A DNA stretch of 43,290 bases. Source: Trueperaceae bacterium. GTDB lineage: Bacteria; Deinococcota; Deinococci; Deinococcales; Trueperaceae. Position 1 is the stretch's first letter; every line of letters begins with the position of its first letter. The DNA lies in contig JAGQHN010000035.1 of NCBI GenBank assembly GCA_020431825.1, forward strand, positions 1-43,290. The letters run 5' to 3'. Made by a program: the position numbers and the translations under genes. A model generated the notes under the pieces. That model saw only the letters and a list, made by a program, of their open reading frames with translations. It had not been told where the DNA came from and searched no databases. Shown piece after piece: positions 32,721 through 41,073 of the stretch.

Positions 32721-33917
32721 TCAACTGTTTGCCTCGAGGCTTTTCAGGGCCAGGGCACAAAGGCTGGCTGTGCCAATGGCAAGCGCATCCTCATCTATGC
32801 GGAAGGTTGATGTATGAACCGGATAGTCCTGGGACCAGCTCGGGTTTCGTACACCTAGCATGACAAAACAGGCAGGAACGACCTGAGCCATAAAACTAAA
32901 GTCTTCACTGCCAAGTTGTACAGGAGCTTCTTTGACCTGAGACCTGCCAAGTAAACTTTCAAGGGCTTTTATACTCTGCACTGTGACTTCCGGGTGGTTG
33001 CTGGTTACCGGGTAACCCTGCTGAATCTTAAGCTCATAATCGGCTCCAAACGCTTTGACCAGGGCGCAGGCAGCCCCTAGCTCTTGCTGTAACTTGGCTC
33101 GAGTCGCTTCACTTAAACTTCTGATCGTTCCGGTCATCGTGACCTTGCTGTCAATAACATTGCTTGCCTGACCCCCATGAATGCTGCCAATGGTTATAAG
33201 CCCATGCTGCATAGGGTCAATGCGGCGACTCACAATCTGATGGATGGCATTGATGACCAGACCACTTAGCGCTATGACATCGGTGGTCAGGTGAGGTTCG
33301 GCGGCATGTCCCCCTAGTCCCCTTAAGGTGAGCTCAAAGTCATCGACGGCTGCCAGCATAGGCCCTTCTCGGGTACTGACCTGACCGACACCAAGTGCTG
33401 CTTCTACATGGAGTCCAAAAACTGCGTCAAGACCCTCGAGTGCCCCCTCCTCGACCATATAGCGTCCACCCGATTTGCCCTGTTCATCCCAGTCTTCTTC
33501 ACTTGGTTGAAAGAGCAGTTTAATATTGCCATTCAGCTCGCCCTTATCTGCTTTTTGCTTAAGCAGCGTGGCAGCGCCAAGCAGCATGGCCGTATGAGCA
33601 TCATGACCACAGGCATGCATGCGCCCAGGATATTCGCTATTAAAGTCGCTATCATTTTCTTCCTGAATGGGCAAAGCGTCCATGTCTGCCCTTAACCCAA
33701 CGGTTTTTGAACCAGAACCTTCTAGCACGGCGACAATGCCGGTTTTGGCGACCCCCGTTTTATAAGGAATGTTTAGCGAGTCTAAGTGCTGGCCAACAAA
33801 CTGAGCTGTCTTTGTTTCCTGAAAGCTTAATTCGGGGTAGCGGTGAAGCTGTCTGCGCCAGTTTCTGAGCTGCTCTTGCAGGGCTCGAGCTTCGTCAAGT
33901 AAGTGCGAGTAATCCAT
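32721..33917 (-). CDS. M20-family amidohydrolase (N-acyl-amino-acid deacylase type)
   Basis: A 398-residue metal-dependent amidohydrolase like hippurate hydrolase or N-acetyl-diaminopimelate deacetylase. The metal motif is HACGHDAHTAML (Cys103, His105), with Glu140-Glu141 in FQPSEE and a C-terminal SEDFSFMAQ. The lid domain is in the middle (about 185-295). It removes acyl groups from amino acids or small peptides; the precise substrate is not predictable. It is cytoplasmic. The gene on its right encodes a small membrane protein 50 bases away. Confidence 0.95.
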   Translation of the reverse strand: MDYSHLLDEARALQEQLRNWRRQLHRYPELSFQETKTAQFVGQHLDSLNIPYKTGVAKTGIVAVLEGSGSKTVGLRADMDALPIQEENDSDFNSEYPGRMHACGHDAHTAMLLGAATLLKQKADKGELNGNIKLLFQPSEEDWDEQGKSGGRYMVEEGALEGLDAVFGLHVEAALGVGQVSTREGPMLAAVDDFELTLRGLGGHAAEPHLTTDVIALSGLVINAIHQIVSRRIDPMQHGLITIGSIHGGQASNVIDSKVTMTGTIRSLSEATRAKLQQELGAACALVKAFGADYELKIQQGYPVTSNHPEVTVQSIKALESLLGRSQVKEAPVQLGSEDFSFMAQVVPACFVMLGVRNPSWSQDYPVHTSTFRIDEDALAIGTASLCALALKSLEANS

Positions 33918-33967
33918 GAAGTCAATGTATCACCTGCTGAGACTTTAAGTTGACGATTTTGTGATGT

Positions 33968-34210
33968 CTAAGGCGTTTCCAGGGCGGGGTCGTTAGCATC
34001 ATCCGGGTTTTCACACCTGAAGTCCACAAAAGGAAACTGAGCAGTGAGTCGTTTCTGACAGTTGGCCTGAGGAAACTGAGTGCTAACGCCAAGCCCCTTC
34101 TGCGTTATGGTGAACGTACTTGCCTGAATGAGATAAGTGGCGAGCACAATAGCCAGAATGATAATAAGCAGGATGATGCCGACTAATAAGCGACGTTTAG
34201 GCGCGTTCAA
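33968..34210 (-). CDS. Small single-span membrane protein, unknown function
   Basis: An 80-residue protein with one strongly hydrophobic helix near the N-terminus (LLVGIILLIIILAIVLATYL, residues about 8-27) after three basic residues, and an extracytoplasmic tail with two cysteines (ANCQKR and FRCENP) that could form a disulfide. Start is TTG three bases after the stop of the GNAT gene, with no clear Shine-Dalgarno, so coupling is likely. Function cannot be assigned. Confidence 0.6.
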   Translation of the reverse strand: MNAPKRRLLVGIILLIIILAIVLATYLIQASTFTITQKGLGVSTQFPQANCQKRLTAQFPFVDFRCENPDDANDPALETP

Positions 34211-34213
34211 GGT

Positions 34214-34855
34214 TTAGTCGGAAGGACTGGTGTCAAAATGTCCGGTGAGTTCAAACTGGCGTTTATGCTCGAGCCAGGCGGGTTTACTGATTTCCATCTG
34301 GACATCAACACGGCCCTGATAATTCTTGATCCGGCGCAATTCTCTAAACCCGGCTTTCTTAAAGGCTGTTTGAGCACGTAAATTATCTTCAAAGGTGCTC
34401 AGGGTCACCCGGCGCAAATGCAAATCATGAAAGGCAAAACTGAGTAAGGCGTAAATGGCTTCCGGGCCATACCCCTTACTCCAGTGACTGCGTTCGCCAA
34501 TAATAATGCCTAAAGTCGCACTGTCATAGCCAATATCATAAAGTTCAATGGTACCAATATAGCTCTCATGCTCATCATAAATGCCAAAAGTTTCCCGGTC
34601 TGGGCGGCGACTATCAGCTTTAAGGACCCGTTTTAGAAACCAGAGCGGCATGCGGTTGGGCGGCGTGCCGTTAAGATGGGCTATTTCAGAATCACGAAAA
34701 TGAATGGCGATGCGCTGCCAGTCCTGTTTGCTCAGCGCGCTTAAAGGGCGCAGGCTGACCCGACCAAAAGATAAGTCAATTGTAAGAAGATGAGATTTGC
34801 TGCGCAGATTTAACAGTGCCATTGCTCGATTAGCTCTTGCCTTTCCAGTGGTCAA
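34214..34855 (-). CDS. RimJ/RimL-type GNAT acetyltransferase
   Basis: Up to 213 residues. It contains VSLRPLSALSKQDW at the start of the domain, TLGIIIGERSHWSKGYGPEAIYALLSF (acetyl-CoA loop, in two parts) and LSTFEDNLRAQTAFKKAGF, the pattern of protein N-terminal or aminoglycoside-like acetyltransferases. The TTG at 34855 has an AAAGAG sequence before it; ATG at 34822 would remove 11 residues and leave the domain intact. It is divergent from the moxR gene with a 150-base gap and starts a short operon with the small membrane protein. Confidence 0.88.
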   Translation of the reverse strand: MTTGKARANRAMALLNLRSKSHLLTIDLSFGRVSLRPLSALSKQDWQRIAIHFRDSEIAHLNGTPPNRMPLWFLKRVLKADSRRPDRETFGIYDEHESYIGTIELYDIGYDSATLGIIIGERSHWSKGYGPEAIYALLSFAFHDLHLRRVTLSTFEDNLRAQTAFKKAGFRELRRIKNYQGRVDVQMEISKPAWLEHKRQFELTGHFDTSPSD

Positions 34856-35007
34856 AAGTTCTCTTTTAGCTTAGCGCATTTACCGGGTAAAGCGGTAGAT
34901 GTAATGCCCAATAAGAGCCAAAAAACTTCATGTAATAGTATATAGTAACGATTTGATCTTCATGACCCCTGCTAAGGTGGGTGCTGTTTTCAAGAGAGAA
35001 AGGCATT

Positions 35008-35967
35008 ATGGATAGCCAGAAAAGTCTAAGTTTTGATACCTTTACCAAGAAATTTCAGAGCCTGCGTGAGCAGATCGCGCGTATTATTTTAGGGCAAGAA
35101 AAAATTATTGAAGATTTGCTCATTGCCGTTTTGGCCAAGGGACATGTACTCATAGAAGGGGCGCCAGGTCTGGGTAAAACGCGTCTCGTAAGAGCGCTCT
35201 CTGAAGTGACGCAGCTCAGTTTTGGTCGTATTCAGTTCACCCCTGACCTTATGCCCGCCGATGTTACTGGCACGATGGTTTTTATCGAAGAAGCCAGTGG
35301 CTCGAGATTTGAGTTTCAGCGTGGTCCCATTTTTCATCACCTGGTCCTTGCCGATGAGATTAACCGGGCGACCCCTAAAACCCAATCAGCTCTTCTGGAA
35401 GCTATGCAGGAGCGCATTGTTACGGTATCTGGGTCAGAATATAGCTTGCCCAATCCTTTTGTGGTTTTAGCAACGCAAAACCCCCTCGAGATGGAAGGTA
35501 CCTACCCCTTACCAGAAGCGCAGCTTGACCGCTTTTTGTTTAAGCTCTTAATTCACCGTCCTGATGCTGCCACCTTGGGGCGCATTTTGCTGACCACCAC
35601 AGGCAGTACCGAGACCAAGCTCGAGCCCATTTTCTCACAGCGCGAACTGCTCGAGTTGCAAACCATGTTGCGGAGTGTTCCTATTTCCAGCAGTGCGATT
35701 GACTATGTGGTGCGTCTAACTGAGGCCACTCACCGTCACCCTCAGGTGCGTCTGGGTGCCAGTCCACGGGGAGCGCAGGCCATGACGCTTGCTGCCAAAG
35801 GCTACGCTCTGGCAGCGGCAAGACCTCATGTCGAACTCGAGGATATACGCCGAGCTGCCTTTCCCGCCTTACGGCACCGCTTACTGCTCAGTTTTGAAGC
35901 CGAAGTTGAAGGTACCAACCCAGATGACATTCTGGGAGAGGTTATTAAACAGGTTGATAAAGGCTAG
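35008..35967 (+). CDS. MoxR-family AAA+ ATPase
   Basis: A 319-residue MoxR-type AAA+ chaperone ATPase. Walker A is EGAPGLGKTRLV (about 50-61), Walker B is LVLADEINRA, followed by LEAMQERIVTVSG, NPLEMEGTYPLPEAQLDRF and the lid domain with sensor 2 in SPRGAQAM. ATG at 35008 with AAAGG five bases upstream is used instead of the GTG nine codons earlier. The adjacent gene, five bases downstream, encodes a DUF58 protein, the usual partner; together they form a metal-dependent chaperone pair. Confidence 0.95.
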   Translation: MDSQKSLSFDTFTKKFQSLREQIARIILGQEKIIEDLLIAVLAKGHVLIEGAPGLGKTRLVRALSEVTQLSFGRIQFTPDLMPADVTGTMVFIEEASGSRFEFQRGPIFHHLVLADEINRATPKTQSALLEAMQERIVTVSGSEYSLPNPFVVLATQNPLEMEGTYPLPEAQLDRFLFKLLIHRPDAATLGRILLTTTGSTETKLEPIFSQRELLELQTMLRSVPISSSAIDYVVRLTEATHRHPQVRLGASPRGAQAMTLAAKGYALAAARPHVELEDIRRAAFPALRHRLLLSFEAEVEGTNPDDILGEVIKQVDKG

Positions 35968-35972
35968 CCTTT

Positions 35973-36836
35973 ATGATCTCTGCACACACCAGAGCGCTGT
36001 TAGATCGTTATGCGCTGGCTTCCAAGGCGTTAAGCCGCTTTTCCGGAGAACGCCTAGCGAAAGAGGCTGGGCAAAGCGTTGAGTTTTACGATTTCAGACC
36101 CTATCAACCCGGTGATGAGCTGCGCTATGTAGACTGGAAGGTCTATGCCCGCACTGAGAAACTTTATACCCGGCTGTATCAGGCCGAGCGCAATATTGCT
36201 CTTTATGTGGTGCTCGACAATAGCCCAAGTATGCGTCTGGGCTCTAAAGCCGTGTTTGCCAAAACCGTTGCCAACGTTCTTAGCTATGTAGCGCAAAGAG
36301 ATAGCCTGAGCCAGGTCTTTTTGCTGGATGGCAGCTCCAACCGTCCGGTACAGGGGCGGGCCAGCATATCCCAAACCTGGGCTTTTATTGATCGGGCCAA
36401 AGAGGCGCAGGTGAGTACGGGCGTTGTAAATTCGCTTAAGGATTTTGCGCTTAAAACCCGCTTTAAGGCAGGTGCGGGACTGGTGCTGGTTATTTCAGAC
36501 TTATTTGATGCTGGTTCTTTTGAAACGGCTCTGGTTGCGCTGAAAACTCGAGGTCTAGATGCCAGCTTTATTCACATTATGGCAGATGCCGATTTACACC
36601 CCGATGAAGAGCAACTCGAGCTTCATGACCTGGAAAGCGGCGAAAAGCTGGTGGTCGGCCCCGATGAAGTGCGCGCCTATAAAAAAGCTGTGTCAGAATT
36701 TTTAGGCAAGACGCGTACCACCATTTTGCGTTCAGGGTTTCGCCATGCACTATTAAAAGTACCAACAAGTGTCGACTTACTCGAGCGTGAAGCCCTGTCA
36801 GAACTCATAAAAGCTGGCATTTTGATTCGTCGCTAA
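35973..36836 (+). CDS. DUF58 (vWA-like) protein, MoxR partner
   Basis: A 287-residue soluble protein with the DUF58 signature YDFRPYQPGDELRYVDWKVYAR (in two parts, about 38-60) and a von Willebrand A-like fold with the MIDAS motif DNSPS (about residue 82). No membrane helix is present. It lies five bases after moxR in the same operon. Membrane vWA proteins that often follow (BatA/BatB) are absent; instead a gene-poor stretch begins. Confidence 0.93.
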   Translation: MISAHTRALLDRYALASKALSRFSGERLAKEAGQSVEFYDFRPYQPGDELRYVDWKVYARTEKLYTRLYQAERNIALYVVLDNSPSMRLGSKAVFAKTVANVLSYVAQRDSLSQVFLLDGSSNRPVQGRASISQTWAFIDRAKEAQVSTGVVNSLKDFALKTRFKAGAGLVLVISDLFDAGSFETALVALKTRGLDASFIHIMADADLHPDEEQLELHDLESGEKLVVGPDEVRAYKKAVSEFLGKTRTTILRSGFRHALLKVPTSVDLLEREALSELIKAGILIRR

Positions 36837-37157
36837 GAAAAAGGCTTATAGGGTATTCACAAGTAAGGTATGAAAAAGACTGACTCGAGCTTTTATAGGG
36901 TCTGTTTATTGCCCATTTAGCTCTTCCTATATAAAGCAGAAAATGCCCCAGTATGCTTGACGCTTCGCTGCCATAAAGCAGGCCGGGCAAGAGGGCCCAG
37001 GAGGATAGCCGCCAGGATTTCTCCAAGAACTCAGGAGTGGCCAAGCCGCGTAGCCGACTGCCCAGCCATAAGAAGTAGAAATAAATTTTAGATACTCAGT
37101 TCCATTTCGACTCCAGTTTTTAGAATTCAGGCTAAAGACATAGCTACGATTTGTATG
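36837..37157. other. Gap after DUF58 with a GC-richer island
   Basis: No convincing gene. The segment 36955-37070 is richer in G and C than its flanks and, on the minus strand, keeps one reading frame open for about 97 codons (FYFLWLGSRLRGLATPEFLE then GLLYGSEASSILGHFLLYIG). It could be the remnant of a membrane protein gene. It has no good start or Shine-Dalgarno. Confidence 0.35.
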
Positions 37158-37283
37158 CTACGGAAGGCTCTCAGCGTCATTGTCGTCGCTGACATTCGGG
37201 ATAATTCTGAAGAGAAAACCTAATAATGCTAACCCAAGAGAAACTTCTAGAAAAAGAATGCTTACGGTAGACAGACTTAACAT
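37158..37283 (-). CDS. Small membrane protein of 41 residues
   Basis: MLSLSTVSILFLEVSLGLAL begins a single hydrophobic helix (about residues 5-28), followed by a short acidic tail NVSDDNDAESLP. A perfect Shine-Dalgarno GGAGGT stands seven bases before the ATG, which is the main evidence that it is translated; a longer frame upstream lacks such a signal. No family is recognised. It sits alone in an AT-rich gene-poor region. Confidence 0.6.
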   Translation of the reverse strand: MLSLSTVSILFLEVSLGLALLGFLFRIIPNVSDDNDAESLP

Positions 37284-38084
37284 GGCAGTTACCTCCTGAA
37301 CTGAGTATCCTGAATTGTTTAAGTTGGACCAGAGTTGCCCCAAACTTCAAAGGGGGCTCGAGTGTTGGTAAAGCTATGGCTATATCGTTACTGTTTTCTA
37401 TCTAGATTTACAGCCAAGAGCATGACCGCTCCGTTCCATTCCTTAGCTAAGATGAAACTTAAGACCTGAGAAAACGAGAAAAGATAAGAGTATTTAATTT
37501 AAACGCTATAAGGTTAAAACGACTGCTATATTTACATGTCTTTAGGGTATGAAAAGGTTTGAATCAGAGCCTCGCCAGGGAATCTCGGAAATGTCCGAGA
37601 ACATTCCATCTGGCACCACATAAGAATGTAGGTGAGGCGTTAAATACAATACAGCTAAAATTATGTTTTAGCATATTCTGAGTAGGGTACACGACCACGA
37701 TAATTGTTTTTGTGAGCTAAATGACAAAGTGCTGGTATTATCCTGACAGAGAGTCCCATTAACGTATCGTTTGCGAGCCCATCCAGATTCGTTGTTTTCT
37801 AAACCCTTCGCTATTTCATATGTTTAGTCTGTAGCATTACCGATAAACTTAGCTTTCAAAGTATTTAGCTGCCTAGAGCGTAGCCAGAGATCTTCAGTTG
37901 GCTAGATTTATTGGGGAGATAGATAGGCTGACAATTGGTTTAGCAAAGGTGGGGCAGTCTCTAAAGAGTGGAAAGCTACTCAGCAATTGGTGCTTGCAAA
38001 CGCTAAACTACTGGCTTAGACACCGGGCTAAGGCCTTTGGCGCTTTAAAGATAGGACTATGTTTGTGTACGGAGCTGGCTCTAA
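37284..38084. other. AT-rich gene-poor stretch before the kinase gene
   Basis: Eight hundred bases without a supportable gene. One CTCGAG lies at its left edge and none again until 38106, compared with a mean spacing of about 400 bases. The centre holds three consecutive hairpins (37569-37672), listed separately. An open frame starting at TTG 37898 enters the kinase gene in another frame and does not look coding. Confidence 0.6.
37569..37672. ncRNA. Candidate structured RNA with three stacked hairpins
   Basis: CCAG-GGAAT-CTCGG (37575-37588) folds back on CCGAG-AAC-ATTCC-AT-CTGG (37595-37613) with loop AAATGT. CACCACAT-AAGA-ATGT-A-GGTG (37614-37634) forms a second stem with one bulge. An outer pairing GCCTCGCC (37569-37576) with GGTGAGGC (37631-37638) has one G-U pair and closes both, so it competes with the second stem at its base. 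GCTAAAA-TTATG-TTTTAGC (37654-37672) follows. No known riboswitch consensus is matched. Direction is not determined. Confidence 0.35.
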
Positions 38085-38846
38085 GTGAACTTTGTCGGAA
38101 AAAGGCTCGAGGGAATTGGCTTTTTGCAGGAGATTGCCAGGGGCGTGCGCTCTAAAATTTTTCTAGTGAGCTACCAGGAAAAGATTTTTGCTGCCAAGTT
38201 TTTTATGCCTGAGTTTTATGCCTTTGCCGAAAGAGAGTATCAATTTGGGCATCGGCTTCGCCATCCAAATATCAATCAAATCTGCCAAAAGGTGGAGGTG
38301 CAAGATCACGCAGGGGTGCTCATGCCTTTTATTCCGGGAAAAAAGCTGAATGACTACTACAGCGCTTCTCCCGAGACCTTCCTTCCTCTCTTTCTGGGCT
38401 TACTGGAAGGGCTTAAGTATCTTCATGAGCAGGATATTATTCACCGGGATATCAAACCGGAAAATGTCATTGTAGTTAATGGCGTACCTAAACTGATTGA
38501 TTTTGACCTTGCTAAACAGGCGAGTCAGCTTGATAGTAAAAAAACGCTGGTTGGCACCATTGCCTATTTTAGCCCTGAAGTAGTGCAAGGCCAGGAGGCC
38601 AGTAAAACCAGTGATCTTTACTCGGCAGCAGTGATTTTGTACCGTGCCCTGACCGGTGAAGTGCCTTTTACCGGAACCCTGGAAGAGGTGATGCATGCTC
38701 AGGAACATACCAAACCGGCCCTGCCCTCGAGCTTTCACCCTGAACTTAAAGCCTACGATGAGCTTTTGCGCCGTGCCCTGGCCAAAAACCCACTCGAGCG
38801 CTTTCCCAGTGCTGCCGCGTTTATCGGCGCACTAAAAGCTCTTTAA
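38085..38846 (+). CDS. Small soluble Ser/Thr protein kinase
   Basis: A 253-residue Hanks-type kinase consisting of the catalytic domain alone, with no membrane helix, PASTA or other sensor part. Lys38 (IFAAKFF) and Glu49 or Glu51 form the ATP salt bridge. The catalytic loop is I-I-H120-R-D122-IKPEN127. The metal motif is D139-F-D141 in place of DFG, and the activation segment ends FSPEVV. The glycine loop (EIARGVRSKIFLV) is weak. All strictly catalytic residues are present, so activity is likely. Start is GTG in a poor ribosome context. The next gene, an ABC permease, begins 55 bases downstream. Confidence 0.9.
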   Translation: MNFVGKRLEGIGFLQEIARGVRSKIFLVSYQEKIFAAKFFMPEFYAFAEREYQFGHRLRHPNINQICQKVEVQDHAGVLMPFIPGKKLNDYYSASPETFLPLFLGLLEGLKYLHEQDIIHRDIKPENVIVVNGVPKLIDFDLAKQASQLDSKKTLVGTIAYFSPEVVQGQEASKTSDLYSAAVILYRALTGEVPFTGTLEEVMHAQEHTKPALPSSFHPELKAYDELLRRALAKNPLERFPSAAAFIGALKAL

Positions 38847-38901
38847 GGGCCAATTCCTGGTGCCTGTACATCCTATAGCCCTTCTAAGTTAGAATGACAG
38901 C

Positions 38902-41073
38902 GTGATTGAAAGAATAGCTTTAGCAAGTCTGTCGCTGCTCAGTATGCTTGGGCTTTGGCTAGCACCCTGGGCCGCCATCGCCAGGCAAACAGGTGCCCGA
39001 AGTGCTGTCATTTTGCTTCCAGGGCGGCTCATTGATTTTACCGGGAGAACCGATCCGCTTACGATTCCTGGCCTGGGCTTAACTTTAATCCTTTGCCTGC
39101 TTGCCCTGGGCGTGGTTTTGCTTGCCAGTTTTCTCAAGGAAAAACAGCGAGCGCTGCTTTGGTTAATGGCAGGTTTGGTCTTAATTGTGACTACCTTTGC
39201 CAGTATGGCCACTGTTCAGCAGAGAGTGCGACTTGCCAAGCTCGAGATCATCCAGGGTCTTATAAATGAGGAATTGGCAGATCCGGGTGACAGAACCGAT
39301 GTCGCAGCCCTGACAGACGTTTTAGAGCGTGCTCCCGGGCGTTCAATTGAAATTACGATTCTTGAAGCAAGACAGGCGGGCTTTACCATTCGGCGCCTGG
39401 CCTATGACAATCCGGGCAGCGGGATGGCCTCTTTCTTAACCTTTGTTACCGGTTTGCTGGCGAGCTTTTTTGGGCTGCGCTTTTTCCCTCGTCTGAGTCC
39501 TTCGCTGGACAGAATTTTACGACTTATTGCCGTGCCTGCGGTGTCGATTTTTCTCTCGCTGGTGGTAGCGGCTGTCGTTATTTTGCTTTTACAGCCCACG
39601 GGCACGGGAGGCGATTTTGTCATCTCGAGTCCTTATGTACGTCTGGTTGGTCGTATCGAGATTTTATGGCGCGCTTATTTGACACTTTTCTCTGATTCTC
39701 TGGGCACCCTAAGTGGTTTTGCCGAATCCTTAAAATTTGCTACGCCACTTATCTTGACGGGTCTGGCAGTTGCCTTTGGATTTCAGGCTGGCCTCTTTAA
39801 TATTGGCGCTCCTGGTCAAATGATTCTGGGTGCTGTCTTTGCCATGCTGGCTGGTCTCTATATGCCAGGCCCAAGACTGATAGTTATACCTGTTGCGATC
39901 TTTGCCGCTGCCCTGGGGGGTGGTCTCTGGGGAGCGATTCCCGGCTGGCTTAAGGCACGCTTTGGTGCCAATGAAGTTATTAATACGATTTTGCTAAATT
40001 ATGTGGCGGCTTCGATTTTGCTCTTTATCTTGTCCTCGAGTCTTGCCTTTGCCGCCCCTGCTCTGAGAATCCTGCAATTTCTTGGCATTCTGGCTGTGCT
40101 TCTTATTATCCTGAGTTTGATTTCTCCTTTAAGGGCTCGAGCTGCAAAAGCCCCGAGACTTTCCTTTGCGGTCATTGGCGTTGTTGCTCTGATTGGCATC
40201 ATTGTAGTGGGTCTGCCAAGAGCTGGCGACGCTACAGTCGTCTTAAATATGCCGTTTAAGGCACCAGGGTCTGAACCCAAATCCTATCCGTTACAAGAGA
40301 CATCGCACCTTTCGCAGTTACCTGCGCTTTTGGGCGTTGCCGGCGAGGGTGAGGCTGTAGTCAACCTGAATCTTGCTCTTGTCTGGGCGTTATTGGGTGT
40401 GATCCTTGGTCTCTGGTTGCTGCCTAGACTGTTCCCCATCCTTAGAAACCGCTGGCGAAATTTGGCAGTTTCTGCTGGTTTAGGGCTACTTGTCTATGGG
40501 ATTGCGGCACTCTTTGGACAGGCCAATGTCGAGATTTTGCTCAGTCCTACCAAGCTAAATACCTCCTTTATTATTGCGCTTCTAGCGGCGGTCTTTGTTT
40601 ACTATTTCCTATGGCGTACCAAGTGGGGCTATGAACTTCGTGCTGTGGGTGTCTCACCTAAAGCCGCAGAATATGGCGGTGCCAACATCGCTCGCAATAC
40701 CATTTTAACCATGACTATAAGTGGGGCTCTCGCGGGCTTAACGGCCTGTCACTATGTTCTGGGCGGAGCCCTAGAAGAATATTCGCTTCGTCAGGCCATA
40801 CCAACCAATGATGGGTTTGATGGCATTGCGGTTGCCTTGCTTGGAGGGAATACTCCTTTGGGCGTCGTTCTGGCAGCCTTTCTCTTTGGCGTTTTGAAAA
40901 ATGGTGGAACCATTTTAAATGTCACTTTTACCGGCTTGACCAGGGACGTAGTCAGTATGATTCTGGCTCTGGTGGTGCTCTTTATCGCTGCCAGAGGTTT
41001 CTTGCCTGAGGGCATCACCAATCCACTTAAACGCATGGTTGCGCCAGAACCGAAAAAGGGAGAGGAAGCCTGA
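38902..41073 (+). CDS. Large BmpC-like ABC transporter permease (nucleoside/sugar type)
   Basis: A 723-residue membrane protein, about twice the family norm of about 350. The permease core starts around residue 270 with LKFATPLILTGLAVAFGFQ and GLFNIGAPGQMILGAVFA, has the coupling region ELRAVGVSPKAAEYGGANIARN (about 575-597) and ends GILP-type C-terminus. Before it is a 200-residue N-terminal extension with several membrane helices and a soluble part (about 105-165). A further insert (about 385-560) splits the core. The family imports nucleosides, riboflavin or sugars with a BmpA-type lipoprotein and a double ATPase, neither in this window. Start is GTG; its stop overlaps the next gene by one base (TGATG). 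Confidence 0.9.
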   Translation: MIERIALASLSLLSMLGLWLAPWAAIARQTGARSAVILLPGRLIDFTGRTDPLTIPGLGLTLILCLLALGVVLLASFLKEKQRALLWLMAGLVLIVTTFASMATVQQRVRLAKLEIIQGLINEELADPGDRTDVAALTDVLERAPGRSIEITILEARQAGFTIRRLAYDNPGSGMASFLTFVTGLLASFFGLRFFPRLSPSLDRILRLIAVPAVSIFLSLVVAAVVILLLQPTGTGGDFVISSPYVRLVGRIEILWRAYLTLFSDSLGTLSGFAESLKFATPLILTGLAVAFGFQAGLFNIGAPGQMILGAVFAMLAGLYMPGPRLIVIPVAIFAAALGGGLWGAIPGWLKARFGANEVINTILLNYVAASILLFILSSSLAFAAPALRILQFLGILAVLLIILSLISPLRARAAKAPRLSFAVIGVVALIGIIVVGLPRAGDATVVLNMPFKAPGSEPKSYPLQETSHLSQLPALLGVAGEGEAVVNLNLALVWALLGVILGLWLLPRLFPILRNRWRNLAVSAGLGLLVYGIAALFGQANVEILLSPTKLNTSFIIALLAAVFVYYFLWRTKWGYELRAVGVSPKAAEYGGANIARNTILTMTISGALAGLTACHYVLGGALEEYSLRQAIPTNDGFDGIAVALLGGNTPLGVVLAAFLFGVLKNGGTILNVTFTGLTRDVVSMILALVVLFIAARGFLPEGITNPLKRMVAPEPKKGEEA

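Noticed and set aside
36805..37044. Minus-strand open frame in the GC-richer island after DUF58
   Set aside because: It has no good start signal, overlaps the DUF58 3' end and matches no family. It is recorded only as a possible remnant in the gap entry.
37898..38155. Open frame of 85 codons upstream of and overlapping the kinase
   Set aside because: It starts at TTG without a ribosome site, its last 70 bases lie in a wrong frame of the kinase gene, and its amino acid content is not gene-like.
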